Assembly: GCA_030704615.1 (NCBI GenBank)
Contig: CM060733.1
Span: 41,540,001 to 41,604,000 of the forward strand
Origin: Takakia lepidozioides
Taxonomy: Eukaryota; Streptophyta; Takakiopsida; Takakiales; Takakiaceae
Reading direction: 5' to 3'
DNA: 64,000 nt
The notes beneath the pieces were generated by a model. The model saw only the letters and a list, made by a program, of their open reading frames with translations, did not search any database and had not been told where the DNA came from. Shown here in pieces: positions 12,535 through 23,858 of this stretch. Within the stretch, counting starts at the first letter, position 1. Each line of letters starts with the position of its first letter. The translations under genes and the position numbers were made by a program.

Positions 12535-12810
12535 ATCAGTGAACTCCCCCTCTAGAGAAGAAATGTTCTGGGCAGTAAGGACTGCAGGTGTATGTTCTAG
12601 ACACGAGAGCTGGGAAGGGGATGGTTGCAGGCCAGCGCGGTCACTATGAAAGAGCTGCTAGAAATGGCCACAGGCCAACTCTGCCATGGCCTTTGGAGAA
12701 GCTGCCAGGAGCCCCGATGATTGATCTATCAGTTCCGTTATACTTTGAGAGGCTTTCCTGAGTCTGGCTTTGTCGAAAAAGTATTTTGACATTTTTTCAC
12801 CTTTGGAGGA

Positions 12811-13925
12811 CTAGTTGATCCCAGCTTGTAACTTCCACTTGCGTTCTTGGATTTTGAAATGGATGTCTAAGTTGCATCTGGCCTCCAGGTAAGTGCGGTA
12901 GGTATCCTCATCACATCGAGTGGATTCAAGTCTAGATTGACAGACCTTCAGGCATTTGGTCAAAGCCACCACTTTCCTTTTGCGAACCACTGCCAGAGCG
13001 TGACTCATTTTTTGGCTTTCAATATTGGCTGCTTTTAGTTTAGCCAGGAATCTATCTGTGGGGTTTTGCGTATCTGCACTGGCCAAGGTCCAGGCCTGAA
13101 TGAGACCATTCTTGAAAGAAGGTAATTTCAGCAGCAGGTTGTTAATTTTGTAGAGGCCCCTACCCCTGCGTTGCGAATCCTGAATGGAAATATCAACAGA
13201 GATTGGGGCATGATCAAACCCTAGCGGAATTGGGTCTTGGGGCATTCGTTTGGAGCTTTGAACCAGATTCAATGACACATAAGCTCTATCCAATCTAGCC
13301 ATGCATAGATCAGAGAGGGCTCTGTTATTTGTCCATGTAAAGGATATTGGTGAGGTTTGACCGGTGATTGGAAGTGTTTCTGCCAGACTATGTGTTTGAG
13401 CACAAGAGAACCAGTGATCCATCTCCTCAGAGTTGGGGTTAAATGAGCCCACACCACGCCTGTCATCCTGGGATTCGACCATGTTGAAATCTCCTGCGAT
13501 TATCCAGCTGGTAACTGAATGCTGCTCCCGCATCTTGGTGTCTAATGTCAGCCAGAAGCTCTATCGATGAATTTGGCGCGTAGATGTTAACCAATCCTAT
13601 TGTTCCCTGGTTATTGGGTAGGGCAATTGAGCAGAATTGAAGCCTTTCCGAAAGCCAGATGGCTTCATTGGAAAGCAAGGGGTGCAGGGAGGGAGCTAGC
13701 AGAATGGCTGTCCCCCCTCTTGATCCTACTGAGGTGGGTTTCCATAACGCTGAAGCCATAGCCATAAGTGATCATTGAGCATGTCTATTTTTAATTGGTC
13801 CAGTTTGTGTTCTTGAAGGAGGATGATGGCATCCTCCCGCAGAAATGGAACTAGCAGGATTTGATTTTAACCCTTTTCAGCGATGCAGGATCTGCTCCAA
13901 GCCGGCGAATGTTCCAAGAATGCAG
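12811..13925 (-). pseudogene. LINE apurinic/apyrimidinic-type endonuclease domain (frame broken)
   Basis: On the minus strand the sequence begins SWNIRRLGADPASLKRVK (the WNIRGLG-type start), then LLQEHKLDQLK (catalytic Glu loop) and GGTAILLAPSLHPLL, INIYAPN-like 'LVNIYAPNSS', IIAGDFNMV (GDFN), SFTWTNN, RLDRAYVS and GFDHAPISV (the SDH-type His motif). All hallmarks of the L1 endonuclease that nicks target DNA for target-primed reverse transcription are present, but they fall in different frames near 13520 and 13800. The 3' part (ending near 12811) is a linker. Confidence 0.85.
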
Positions 13926-13926
13926 C

Positions 13927-15213
13927 CTAAGTTCCATCAGGAAGGTATGTCAGGCTTTGACAAGGAGTCACATTTGATGGCCCAGGGTGGAGAAAGGAGA
14001 ATTTGACTCTTTTGTCTCTTGGACGAAGATAGTTTATCCAGACCATATTGTCTGGGGGTTTAGGCAATTTTTTGGCAAGTTGGATGAGGATCCCTCTGTG
14101 GGAGCTAGATGTGGGAGATACTGGCGATATTTGGAATTGATCGGCTGAGACTGTAGAAATGGTCACTGTCTGAATAATGATATCATTTGGAAAGAAGTCA
14201 GCGTTTAACAAGGAGTCTAGAGAAGGGTGCCACTTAGAGAGAGAACCGTCTGAGGGTTAAGTGCCAGAGGGTATAAAATCCGGCAGATCGAAAGCAGGCC
14301 TAATCTGTTTCCCTGATTGCTTCTTGATTTTGCCACATAACATCCAGCTCTGCTAGGGTTTTTCAACTGAATTTGAAAAAGAAAACAAGGAGAAGGAGAG
14401 GAGGGGACCTGATTTGATGAGAGGGGTGGGATAGGTGGGACAACCAGTGATGGTGAGTTCTCCAGGGGCGGTGGTTGACTGGTGTTTATGACTGTTGGAG
14501 GAGAGATGTGCAAAGCATTGACGGTGGTTGCCAAATCCTCCCTTCCTCCAACTACTACTATTGATGAAGAAGCCCCGGGTTCGTCTGAAGAGGTCGATGA
14601 TGCCTCTTGGACCGCAACACCATTAAGATAGTCTCTTGTTCTTTGAATCTCCATCCGGTGATTCTCCTCGTCCATTTCCATATCCAGAAGAGCTCCCAAC
14701 AACTGGAATCCGCTAAACAAAGTGTCTCGATTCCTGATTTGAAGTCTGTGTGATCCCCCTGGGCTTTCCAGCTGTTCTTCATAAGTCCACATAGCTCCTA
14801 TGGGAGGTGGTGTGTGGTAAATCTCTGCCTCCTCTATGAGGGCAAGAACTTGCGTGGAAGTTTGCAACTGAGTCCTGGATGGTCTTCCAGGTATGCCCCC
14901 CACGAAATTTTGGTTGTTGAGTTCAAGAGATAATGTGGTAAGACCGACTGGAAGAACTCCCGGATTTTGAGCTTGAACAGTGACTCTGGATTGTTGTCTG
15001 GTGAACATGTTTGGAGAAAGTGTTTGACATCCGCAGCTGTGATCTATAACGATGCCACACACTCGCAGTCATCTGATGTAATGAGAATTCCTGGTGGTTT
15101 TCCTCTTCTGAAGATAAGGGGAGTAACACATGAAGCTTTGGGGGCTTCCCAAATTTCAAGTGCCGAGCATCCTTTGAGGTCTTGAACTTCAAAATGGCAT
15201 CTTGTTTTTCCAT
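13927..15213 (-). pseudogene. LINE ORF1-like region
   Basis: Minus-strand frames start at an ATG at 15213 (MEKQDAILKFKTSKDARHLK) and continue through 15062-14217 and 14211-13927 with frame changes. The long middle part is rich in Ser, Pro and Gln, including PPPLENSPSLVVPPIPPL. I recognise no RNA-recognition motif or zinc knuckle. Assignment as ORF1 rests on its position directly upstream of the endonuclease in the same orientation. Confidence 0.5.
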
Positions 15214-15279
15214 ATTATTTAAAGTTATTCACATGCCCAAGGTTGTTTTGTTTACGATGGATATTGGCGTTTTGATTAT

Positions 15280-16240
15280 ATATTTTTTGACATCCTATGA
15301 CATACACTAAGTCTGTTTTCAAGCCCAAGTGGTGAATTTGATTTGTAGCCTGTTCTGCTACCTCCCCCTCGCCATGAATTCTGCAAGAACCAGCAAATCC
15401 CCCCACTGAAGCATCTAGTTTGATTGGCATTTTGTTAATGAGGTCCTCTGCCTTGTCCAATTTCCCTGCACGGCCAAAAAGGTCTACCATGCAGCCAAAA
15501 TGTTCCATTGTAGGTGTGAGATCATGTTCTTCGACGGAATCAAAGCAGAACACAGCCTATTTACTAGGCCCGCATGGCTGCATGCAGACAGGATGGAAAC
15601 AAAAGTGAGCAGACTGATGAACGTAACCTTGTCAGCCATCACTTAGTCCCTTTGCATTTGCTCATAGATTTTGAGGGCCTCTTCACCATGACCACACTAA
15701 GCATATCCTGCGACATTGTACTCCATGACACCACTATCATGATTATCCATTTTGTCAAACACTTAACGTGCCTCTTTCACACTCCCGCATTTAGCATACA
15801 TATGGACTAGGGTAGTCTCCAAATTAATATGTGACATAATTCCAGCTTACTTGATGTCAGCATGGATCTGCTTCCCTTTTTCCAGTGCTCTAAGCTAGCA
15901 CAGGAATCGAGAATGGTAATATATGTGACTCTGTCAGGTATCACCCCTTCATGTTGCATTTGCTCATAGATTTTGAGAGTCTCTTCGCCATGTCCAAGCT
16001 GAGCATACCCTGTGATCACGGCACTCCATGAGACCACATCGTGCTTAGACATTCTGCCAAAAACTTCATGCGCATCCTTCACACTCCCGCAACTGGCATA
16101 CATGTGGACAAGAGCGGTGTCAAAATATTTTCTGACTGAATTCCAGTTTTGATGATATCAGCATGGATTCCCCTGCCACTTTTCAGGGCTCAAACTCTAT
16201 AACTAGGTACTCGGTCACCACAGATTTGAGCTTACACACA
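15280..16240 (-). pseudogene. PPR protein pseudogene B (PLS-type, E-domain end)
   Basis: Minus-strand 16103-15807 contains MYASCGSVKDAHEVFGRMSK, HDVVSWSAVITGYAQLGHGE and VIPDRVTYITILDSCASL. These are consecutive L/S/P motifs of plant organellar RNA-editing-type PPR proteins. Minus 15553-15280 has the terminal P2/L2/S2 plus E-like segment: EEHDLTPTMEHFGCMVDLFG and RAGKLDKAEDLINKMP. Stops and frameshifts separate the parts, and no DYW domain follows. Functional relatives bind organellar transcripts one base per motif. The adjacent LINE begins within about 70 bp of the relic's 3' end. Confidence 0.8.
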
Positions 16241-16298
16241 GTGGGAGAACACAAACCTATTGCTTCTTGACACGGATGGTGCCCCATCATACCCAACA

Positions 16299-17796
16299 TC
16301 ACCCACATGCCCTGCAATAGCACAATGACTGCCGCAAAGAAGGAAGATAAATGTCAATCCAAACTGCCACATTGGCTAGAAATTGTCTGCAAAAAACAAC
16401 GTGGATGAGTCTCTCTTGTGATGCATGCAATTTCAAGAAGATGCCATTCGCAGTTGACATGCAAGTGTCCACGAGAGGATTTAGGGTAGGAGTTGCACCT
16501 GCATACTCCTGGAGGAAATCCATTGTGGATGGTGACAAAGCAGCGTTCAGATTCCACCATGCACGGTCAAAAAGGTCCACCAAGCAGCCATAATGTTCCA
16601 CAGTAGCATGGAGCCCATGATCTCGACTCATGGAATCAAAATAATGCTGGCCTTCATCCAGTAGGCCCCTGATTACATGCCAATAGAAGACATTCAAAGG
16701 TGATACCATTCACCCTTCCTGTTGCATGTGTTCAAATACATGGAGAGCCTCCCTACCATACCCATGCTGGATATCCGTGTCAATATCCCAGCTTTGGTGA
16801 TGGCAGCATGGATCTCTATGCCCTTTTCCAGGGCGGCAAGACTGGCGCACATATTGAGAATGCAAATCAACACAACACAACTTTGTTGGGCTTGACACAT
16901 TCCTTATCATTTGCTCACAGATGTCTATAGCCTCTTTATTACACCCATGCTGAGCATATCCTGTTAACATTGCACTCCATGAGACAGCATCGTGTTGAGC
17001 CATACTGTCAAACACTTGACCCGAATCCTTTAGGCTGCCACACTTCGCATGCATGTCTCCACAAGGGCATTCTCGAGAATGAAATCTGGTATAATCCCAG
17101 TTTTGATGATGTCAGCATGTACCTTTTGCCCTTTTCCAGGGTTCCCAGGCTGGCATATGCATTGACAAGGCCATTGAACGTGACCATGTCAGGCATCACC
17201 CCTTTCGCTTGCATTTGCTCATATAGTTGGAGGGCCTCCCACCCACACCCATGCTCAGCATATCCTGCCATCATTTGCTCAGAGGTCTCCAAAGCCTCCA
17301 TCCCGTGCCCCTGCCGTGCATACCTGCAAGCATCGCGTTCCACGACATCATATCTCGTTCAGCCAGAGTGTTGAAAACTCCCTTCGCATCCTTAATGCAC
17401 CCACATTTGGCAAACATGTCCACCAGGGCAGTGTTCAGGATGACATCTGGTACAATTCCAGCTTCGACGATGTCACCATGGACCTCTTTCCCCTTTTCCA
17501 GAGCTCCCAGGCTTGCACACGCATTGCAAACATAAGCAAACATGATGTGGATACATGTTGACAAGGGTGTTGGGTAGAAAAACATTTGGCGTGAATCCAC
17601 TTTGGATAATGTGAGTGTGCACCTGCTTTCCAGCTTCCAGACCTTCCATCTTGATGCACTTAACATACATATCTGAATCTGCTGGAATGCCTACTTGGTT
17701 TAGAGTCTGTAGAGCCTCTGTCAGTCTGCCTGCCGCACAAAGTATCTTCACATGCCCAGAAGTGTCGTCTCTGCGAACTTCCGTTACAGCCGACAC
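16299..17796 (-). pseudogene. PPR protein pseudogene A (tandem to B)
   Basis: Minus-strand frames from 17796 carry GRLTEALQTLNQVGIPADSD, EAGKQVHTHIIQSGFTPNVF, NTALVDMFAKCGCIKDAKGV, ALQLYEQMQAKGVMPDMVTF and MHAKCGSLKDSGQVFDSMAQ. These are repeated PLS PPR motifs. It ends with GLLDEGQHYFDSMSRDHGLH and VEHYGCLVDLFDRA, which is a terminal motif, so this is a separate gene end from the one at 15280. Multiple frameshifts make it non-functional. The two PPR relics probably arose by local tandem duplication, common in non-seed plants with large PPR families. Confidence 0.8.
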
Positions 17797-17810
17797 ACAG
17801 AAATGACGAC

Positions 17811-17852
17811 GATGACGTGGCTGACGATGATGACGTGGTTATGATGACGTGG
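17811..17852. promoter_or_regulatory. Three copies of GATGACGTGG (bZIP-type ACGT elements)
   Basis: GATGACGTGG occurs at 17811-17820, 17829-17838 and 17843-17852. Each contains TGACGTGG, a C/G-hybrid ACGT box of the kind bound by plant bZIP factors (TGA/HY5-like). The cluster lies just upstream of the minus-strand start of PPR pseudogene A. A promoter role is inferred; a simple decayed microsatellite is the alternative. Confidence 0.4.
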
Positions 17853-17859
17853 AACTATG

Positions 17860-19050
17860 GCACCCTATATCTGCTCTACGCCAAACTAGCTCTCGACCCT
17901 TTGGTGGTCGCTAGAATAAAGTTATCCGCTTGAAGTGATCCAGACTTTTGGACATCAGATTCTTGTTTAATCCACAATCTGAGTGAAAACTGGGGACGGG
18001 TAAGCGAAACTCTGTACCAGTCGTGCCAGGATATTCTCTCGTCTCGCACAGCCCGAACTTCATCACCCGTGTAGCTTGGCAAAACCAAAACTGGGTACGA
18101 AACTGCCCTGACCCCAGTTTTGGTGAAGAATGAGTTTCATCTCCACTTTTTCCTCTTTGTATTTGTTTGATCTCCACTTTTGCAACCCCTCCTCTAGTTT
18201 GGCCAAACTAGGGATACTCATCCCCATTTTGTGGGACTTTACGGATAACTTTAATATCTTGGAAGAAAGGTCTAGGGTCTGGTCTCCGGCGTACCTTGTG
18301 AAAGGCTAAACCACCCAAGGCTGGGTTGTTGCCTAGTTGTAGTTCCACATCAGCCTGGCATACCACACGATTGGCAGCTCTTTACATAGTTGATCCCCAT
18401 GCTGGCAGCCACGCAGGATTCTGTAGCCGATGTTTTAATGTTAGCCGATCAATGAGCTACATGTCCATTTTTCCACCAAATGCAGCCGGTCGTGTCTAAA
18501 AGCTCTTAAGGCCGAGTTTAGACACAAGCAATGAAATGAGTGGCCAAAATTGCTTTGACAGTTTCAGGCACTCGTTGGGATGACATGAGAGGCTGAAACG
18601 AAATGCGTGTAAAGGCTTTACTCCAAAGATCCTTCCTCTATTTTTGGCAGCCCTCCACAAACTCCATCGCGGACTCCATCTCCATCGCAGGTGAAAAAGT
18701 AAGCGCTTGGCAAAACAGCAAAACCTCTTGGCCACTCGACCATGTCGGGATGAGCTAAAACGCGGTTCTCAATTTTGGCACACATGCATCCCGCAGTGCC
18801 ACATAATCCGCGACTTCTTCATTGAGAGGCCGAGTCTAAATCCTCCCCTGGCCTAAACCTGAAATTTCATCTAATCATGGACCACCACCACATTTTGGTC
18901 TCTGGTTTCGGCTGTCTAACAACCCAAACTCGGCCTAACTCTGAGGGGTTGAGAAGATTTATCATGTCTCATGTTTCACATGTTCCACACGTTTTTTAAT
19001 ATATTGGGCGATCGAAATGAGTGCATGCTTCATGCACGACCTCGCCCTCC
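17860..19050. other. Non-genic stretch
   Basis: I see no conserved coding sequence, RNA gene or clear transposon end here. Short open frames on both strands look random. Confidence 0.4.
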
Positions 19051-19056
19051 ACGACC

Positions 19057-19350
19057 TTAGCGCTTTTGCCTGACTGCTTCAAAATTCAGGTGTACATAGA
19101 TTTTGGAGTCCCGATTAGTGCGGTGCGTCCAGTTGGTATGTCTATCTTCTAGATCCAGCAATAACACCTCGTTTTCCAAATGTGCCACGGAGATAAAAGC
19201 CACATGCGTCCCCTCTACAATACATGTGACCCCAAATAGGTGCATTAATAATTTCTCGCAAGCCCAGATCATCGGTAGAAATGAGTGTACTACGACAGTT
19301 GTCGTGCGCATATGTATCGCTACACAACTACATCGTTGTCTATACCACAC
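19057..19350 (-). pseudogene. Possible PIF/Harbinger-type transposase relic
   Basis: The minus-strand frame contains LFGVTCIVEGTHVAFISVAH and, further on, EDRHTNW and TNRDSKIYV. This loosely resembles the 'C.DGTHI.I..P' catalytic Asp block and following residues of DDE transposases of the PIF/Harbinger type. Only one of the expected acidic residues can be suggested (the usual DGTH is EGTH here). The match is weak and the identity tentative. Confidence 0.25.
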
Positions 19351-19386
19351 AACACATAGATAATACCCATAAAAAGTCCATCATAC

Positions 19387-19582
19387 TGATAAATAACTAA
19401 AAACCATCACTCGCACACAGAGTCGAGCCAAGTGCACCCCACCATGGGGAATCCACACCTAGCGCCATAGCCATCGCGCGAGAGGCTCAACTCGAGAGAG
19501 ATGAGCCTCTCCACGATTGTCGTGAGGATAAGCATCCTCACGTGCCAAAACATGTTAACACATCATTTTGGCACTTGACCTG
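19387..19582. repeat. Dispersed repeat with two perfect hairpins, copy 1
   Basis: The segment shares GATAAATAACTAAAAACCAT, GGGGAATCCACACC, TAGCGCCATAGCCATC and an ACACATC.TTTTG.CACTTGAC end with 55851-55976. This copy carries an extra internal part that forms two perfect stem-loops. GAGAGGCTCA (19480-19489) pairs with TGAGCCTCTC (19502-19511), and CGTGAGGAT (19521-19529) pairs with ATCCTCACG (19534-19542). It may be a small non-autonomous DNA element or part of a larger one. Confidence 0.65.
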
Positions 19583-19594
19583 CATGGACTAGGA

Positions 19595-20448
19595 CTAGTC
19601 ATCTTCATCCTCAGTGGAGGACTCAGAGCTATCCAATGAGCCTGATGACTCTGCGCCCTTTGCCAGAGCACCTAAAAGAGGCGGCGTTCCCCTAAGTCCC
19701 ACAAAGCTCTTATCCAATCCCTGGCCATGACCCCCGACCTCGTCCATACTAGTGCCATGTAGTGCACTCATCCCCTCCGTGTTGGCCATGTTCTTCATGA
19801 GGGATTGTCAACCATGCTCCTTGGCGTAATTGTACTCTACCGGAGATGACTTCCTCTCAAACGTGCGTTGCTACACATGCCACAAATTAAGTCAGTTCTT
19901 CACGATGATGGAGCCAGAAAGAAGACATAACAAAATTCATAGGGAAGTACGACTTACAAATCGCAAGATAAAACCCTTGGATCCGCCGGCGCCCCACTTA
20001 TGTGTGGATTCGTGCTTGTCAAGGTGGACTGTTGTTGCTCCGCGTGCCCGCTCAAATTTGGCATTGTTTGCCGCATCATTCTCTCCAACAATGAGTGCAT
20101 CCCACGATACCTATGCACCCCACCCCACCCCACCCCACCTCCCAACAATTAGTGAATTACACACATACGTTGCATCGAATCCACCTCATTAATGCACATG
20201 CAACAAATGGAAGGTAAAATGATTCAGGATTTACTAACCTGTGTAATTCCATAAGGTGGTTTGGATATGGCCCCCTTTTCCATTGCCCTCCGAATGATCT
20301 GTCTGGCTCGGTATCTCCTGTCCTTCAAGTTTCGCCCCACCATCTCCATTACCCTTGTGTCACTCCAATTGCCCGGAAACCGGCGGTCTAACTCACGAGC
20401 ATACGCCCGCTTCGTGCCAAAGTGTTGATCAGCCCATTCAATGTGCAA
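19595..20448 (-). pseudogene. Degenerate multi-exon gene of unknown (probably transposon) origin
   Basis: Three minus-strand segments appear linked. 20448-20224 has WADQHFGTKRAYARELDRRF and GRNLKDRRYRARQIIRRAME. 20148-19958 ends at a good GTAAGT donor. 19840-19595 reads VEYNYAKEHG, then an in-frame TGA, then QSLMKNMANTEGMS, ending SSESSTEDEDD. The basic, Arg-rich first part looks like a DNA-binding helix region and the last part is acidic. The in-frame stop suggests decay. I do not recognise the family. Confidence 0.35.
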
Positions 20449-20504
20449 AGGGAATCACCTCATTACGAGTTCGAGGGCTAATCGAAAGAGTGACTACTGC
20501 AAGT

Positions 20505-21572
20505 TTAATGCAAGAAATGGAGGTGGACAATGAGATTGGTGAAGAGTTTGACAAAGACAGCAACAGAGAAGGGGAAGAAGAGCTTCTTCATAGCCTCCCA
20601 GAACGCACCGCAGGGGTCACCATGACGATTCACCTCCACCGGTGGCACCACGATCTTTGCCAACTCCACGTCTTGTATTGCCAAGGCCATGTTCTTCTTC
20701 CCACCCTCTCCCTTCTTTGTAGCCTCCTTCCCCTGCTCATTTGTTATCCCACTGCCCTCCCCCGCATGCATTCTCACCCCTTCCTCTCCATGGGACGACT
20801 TCTTTTTCTTCTTCTTCTTTTCCTTCCCCTTCTCCACGACCATCTCCTTCCACTTTCAGGCAGTTGCAGGGTTGAGTGGACCAAAAACAGCAGATCCTGC
20901 TCCATGAAAGTCCATGACCAAAAAACAAAAAATTGATGATATTATCCAAAATATTTTCTTAGTGATAAATAATGGTATACTGAACATATTTAGTAAAGAG
21001 TCCTACCCCAAGTATTAAAGATATAATTCATTAAACATTTTAATCTATTATTTAGAGAAATTATGAAAAATTAAAAATTAGAGTTTACAAAAAAAAATCA
21101 ATAAGCCATCAGGCCATTAAAGATTATAGGTTTTTATATTTCTAGAAAACAATGATACCCAAAATCCAAAAAACAAGGTGAACTATAGGATTTTCAAAAA
21201 AACGCCTATTTTTTTACATATATTAGTCCATATGAGTCAAATGACAAATGATTTTGCCACTTCAAATCCATACCTATGATGTGGACCAAAATGGCCACCT
21301 TAAGTCCAAATTTCAATGGAATTCACCAATGGCACATAGGAGAACTTGAGTCCATTGTAATTCCATTTACAGCGGTAACAGTCCACAATGACAGTGTTCA
21401 AAAGTCCATAGCAGAGTCATTTGCTATGGGTGCGTATTGAAGCTAGGAATCCAATGACATATATATTTGCTGATTTTAATGAGTTAATTCAAATTCAATT
21501 GATGACACCATTAATTGCAATCATCTAAAACTGTGCCGGTAATGTCCATTTTGGTCCAGTCAACCCTGCATT
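20505..21572. other. Lys-rich coding-like frame and AT-rich flank
   Basis: On the minus strand, 20843-20505 encodes a Lys/Glu/Gly-rich stretch with a run of nine Lys (EKGKEKKKKKKKSSHGEE). It may be an upstream exon of the degenerate gene ending at 19595, but low complexity makes this uncertain. From 20930 to 21572 the sequence is AT-rich and I see nothing recognisable. Confidence 0.3.
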
Positions 21573-21897
21573 CACCCTTCCCCACTACTTCCTCTCTCTC
21601 CTTCTCCCTCTCCCTTCTCTCTCTCTCCTCGGCAGCCCCTTCATTGATGGTAAAAGGGATCTCGGGAGGTCGAGGTCTCTCTTCTTACTTTTGGTGTTCA
21701 GGTCCTTCATGAACACCACGTGCTCTCCCTTACTGTCACCCTTCCCCACTACTTCCTCTCTCTCCTTCTCCCTCTCCCTTCTCTCTCTCTCCTCGGCAGC
21801 CCCTTCATTGATGGTAAAAGGGATCTCGGGAGGTCGAGGTCTCTCTTCTTACCTTTGGTGTTCAGGTCCTTCATGAACACCACGTGCTCTCCCTTAC
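21573..21897. repeat. 164-bp tandem duplication, nearly identical units
   Basis: The unit beginning CACCCTTCCCCACTACTTCC at 21573 recurs at 21737 (period 164 bp) with only a few differences through 21897. On the minus strand each unit encodes the phrase FMKDLNTK.KKRDLDLPR followed by an Arg/Glu-rich stretch. The duplication therefore repeats a coding-like block, possibly an exon of the degenerate minus-strand gene. High identity suggests a recent event. Confidence 0.8.
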
Positions 21898-21969
21898 TGG
21901 CAACCCCACCGGACTGCACAAATAAGGCGCCATGTTGCTGCCTTCTGAAGCCAAATAACCCCTCCAAAT

Positions 21970-22557
21970 TCAAAAAAAGAAACAAACAACAAAGAAAATC
22001 ATGCATGCAAAAGAAATGATAAAACATGGAACAAGGTGCGATAATTGTACTTTTGCAAGCTTGTCCGACTCGCCTCCGGTGTCACCCGATATGACAGGAG
22101 TCCCCGTTGCCGGATGTGCCCGCGCTATCCCCTCCCGGAGCGCCACTAGAAGTAGATTCCAGATGTGGAGCATAGCCGGCGACGGCGCCCCATAGTCCAG
22201 GCCCTTCTTTGCTGACCGCTCAGGCTAAGAGGGCGGCGTCGCTGATCGGCTAGGCCGCTCCAAACCGGCCCATACCTCCTTCCTCCCCCCCCAATGCGTA
22301 GCAGGGTAGAAACCCTCACCCGACTTGACTACTTCGAGGCACTTCGCTATCTCGGCCACTTCATTGGCCATCCTCGTCTCCTCCTCCCTCATCGACAACA
22401 TTAGGCTAGCAACGACCACTTTCAAAGGCCATTGAACCTGACGTTGGGCCTTGGCAAGTGCAGCCTTTGCTGCGGAGGAAGGGATCACTATGGGGGTGAC
22501 ATCCAAAAGTTGTCCATACCAGGCCCCCGAACGGGTGATGTGTTTGTCAAGGTACAT
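21970..22557 (-). pseudogene. Unassigned minus-strand exon-like ORFs
   Basis: The minus frame 22557-22225 reads YLDKHITRSGAWYGQLLDVT, then an Ala/Lys-rich helix, then MREEETRMANEVAEIAKCLE. Frame 22173-21970 begins MLHIWNLLLVALREGIARAH and reads into a possible donor near 22040. Their spacing and orientation fit 5' exons of the same degenerate gene that ends at 19595. No family recognised. Confidence 0.3.
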
Positions 22558-22732
22558 TTCACCCGTCTTGGCGGCCAGGGGTGCTCAACTGAGCATCCGG
22601 CTCAACAACAACCTCCCGAATATGAGAGCTGGCTGAGCCGGCCCTTGACGCATCCAAGATGTGGACAAGAGGGGAGTGTCGAGAAGCCCAGAAATCAGCG
22701 GCAACGGATAACGATTCTTAATACAACCAAGC

Positions 22733-22835
22733 ATGAAAAAAAAAAAAAAAATGTGGGGGGGGGGGAGTGACTGAGCATCACGGGCTCAATCACACACAAC
22801 CCCCCCCCTCCACCTACTTTTTTTTTTTTTTTGTT
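22733..22835. repeat. Homopolymer and dinucleotide runs
   Basis: A run of 17 A (one G nearby), a G run, a C run, a T run and then a TCTCTC run lie within 110 bp just before the Ty3/Gypsy element. They mark a low-complexity junction at the 5' truncation point of that element. Confidence 0.7.
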
Positions 22836-22910
22836 TCCTGACCTATCTCTCTCTCTCTCTTGCTACTCACAAAAATAAACAAACCACAAGGGAGAGAGGG
22901 TGCAGAAAAA

Positions 22911-23470
22911 GTGAGACCTACTTGCGAATATGAGGTGTGAAAATAATTTAAAAACATTCGAAAAACTTTTGTTGTGTCAGGGATTGATCCTAAAATCTCC
23001 AAGGAGTGAATTTGGAGGAAAAACAAAGAAATTATTGGATTCCTGGAAATTAAAAGGTGCCAGAACAGAACATTAAAGTGACCAATGAGAAGGAAGGAAC
23101 CATTGGTATCTAAGAAATAAAGCGTTGTCCCTTGAAAGCAAATGATGAAAAAGAAAAATGAGAAGAGGACAAGAAGGCAAGAAAGAGAGAGATGACTGAA
23201 GGACATGGAGCGGAGTAGGAATCAAGGAAGAAGACCAGATGAGGGGTGGTAGTATGAGAAACTATGATCCAAGACTATGAAGAAGGCTATAAAAGTAGAT
23301 TGAAAATCCCATTGTGGAAAATTGCCTAGACGATGTACACATTTAAATATAAATAAATAAAATATTTATCAAGCTATCTATTGAGTTATTGATAACATAG
23401 TCATTTCACTTGTCCAAGGATCCGTAAGCCGGACATGGAAAGGTGGGTATCGGATCCATGGTGGCCAAAT
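22911..23470 (+). repeat. 5' LTR (3' portion) plus PBS-like site
   Basis: This segment is about 95% identical by eye to 30652-31204. Shared text runs from TGAGACCTACT to GGTGGCCAAATTC. It contains a TATA box, TATAAAAG, at 23288-23295. GGTATCGGATCCATGG at about 23446 resembles the primer-binding site complementary to initiator tRNA-Met (GGTATCAGAGCCAGG). The left end stops abruptly after the low-complexity run, so the upstream part of the LTR is missing. Confidence 0.7.
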
Positions 23471-23474
23471 TCAT

Positions 23475-23858
23475 CCAAGCCATGCATCAATTGGTGTGGT
23501 TTTAATTGATCCGTTCGGTCTAATATATAAGCAATTAGCTGAGTATATTGGTTTCCCAATTTCTAATAATGTGGCAGAATATAAAGCTCTCATAAGGGGT
23601 TTGGAGGAAACGAAGCTTCATGCCATTTCTAGTGTTGAAATTAATACAGACTTTGAATTGGTCTACTGTCAAATCACTAGAGAATATAATATTTATGATA
23701 TGAAACTTTGCCAATTGAACGAAGAAGTCCAGAAGTTGTTAAAATTATTTGACTCTGTCACAATAAAATGTATTCCAAGGGAAGAAAATCACCTAGCATA
23801 CTCATTAGCAAACATAGCTTTGACTGCTAGAGTGGGGTTAGAAAGAGTGTTACATTGA
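23475..23858 (+). pseudogene. RNase H-like domain upstream of gag
   Basis: The frame reads SIGVVLIDPFGLIYKQLAEY, then ISNNVAEYKALIRGLEETKL, NTDFELVYCQITREYN and IPREENHLAYSLANIAL. These are the GVVL, NN.AEYKALI (catalytic Glu), TDSELV-type (catalytic Asp) and REEN...A..LA blocks of an RNase HI-like domain. Tat-lineage elements carry such a second 'archaeal-type' RNase H, normally between RNase H and integrase. Here it follows the PBS and precedes gag, and none is visible before integrase. The first catalytic Asp block is missing or degraded. A rearranged or recombinant element is the likely explanation. Confidence 0.65.

Larger units (their letters stand above)
9911..15213 (-). mobile_element. 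Decayed L1-type LINE retrotransposon
   Basis: Read right to left on the minus strand, the order is an ORF1-like region (15213-13927), an apurinic endonuclease (13925-12811), reverse transcriptase (12534-10986) and a C-terminal zf-RVT region (10588-9911). This is the ORF1-EN-RT order of plant L1 LINEs. Frames are broken at several points, so the element is dead. Its 5' side abuts a PPR pseudogene at about 15213. No target-site duplication was recognised. Confidence 0.85.
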
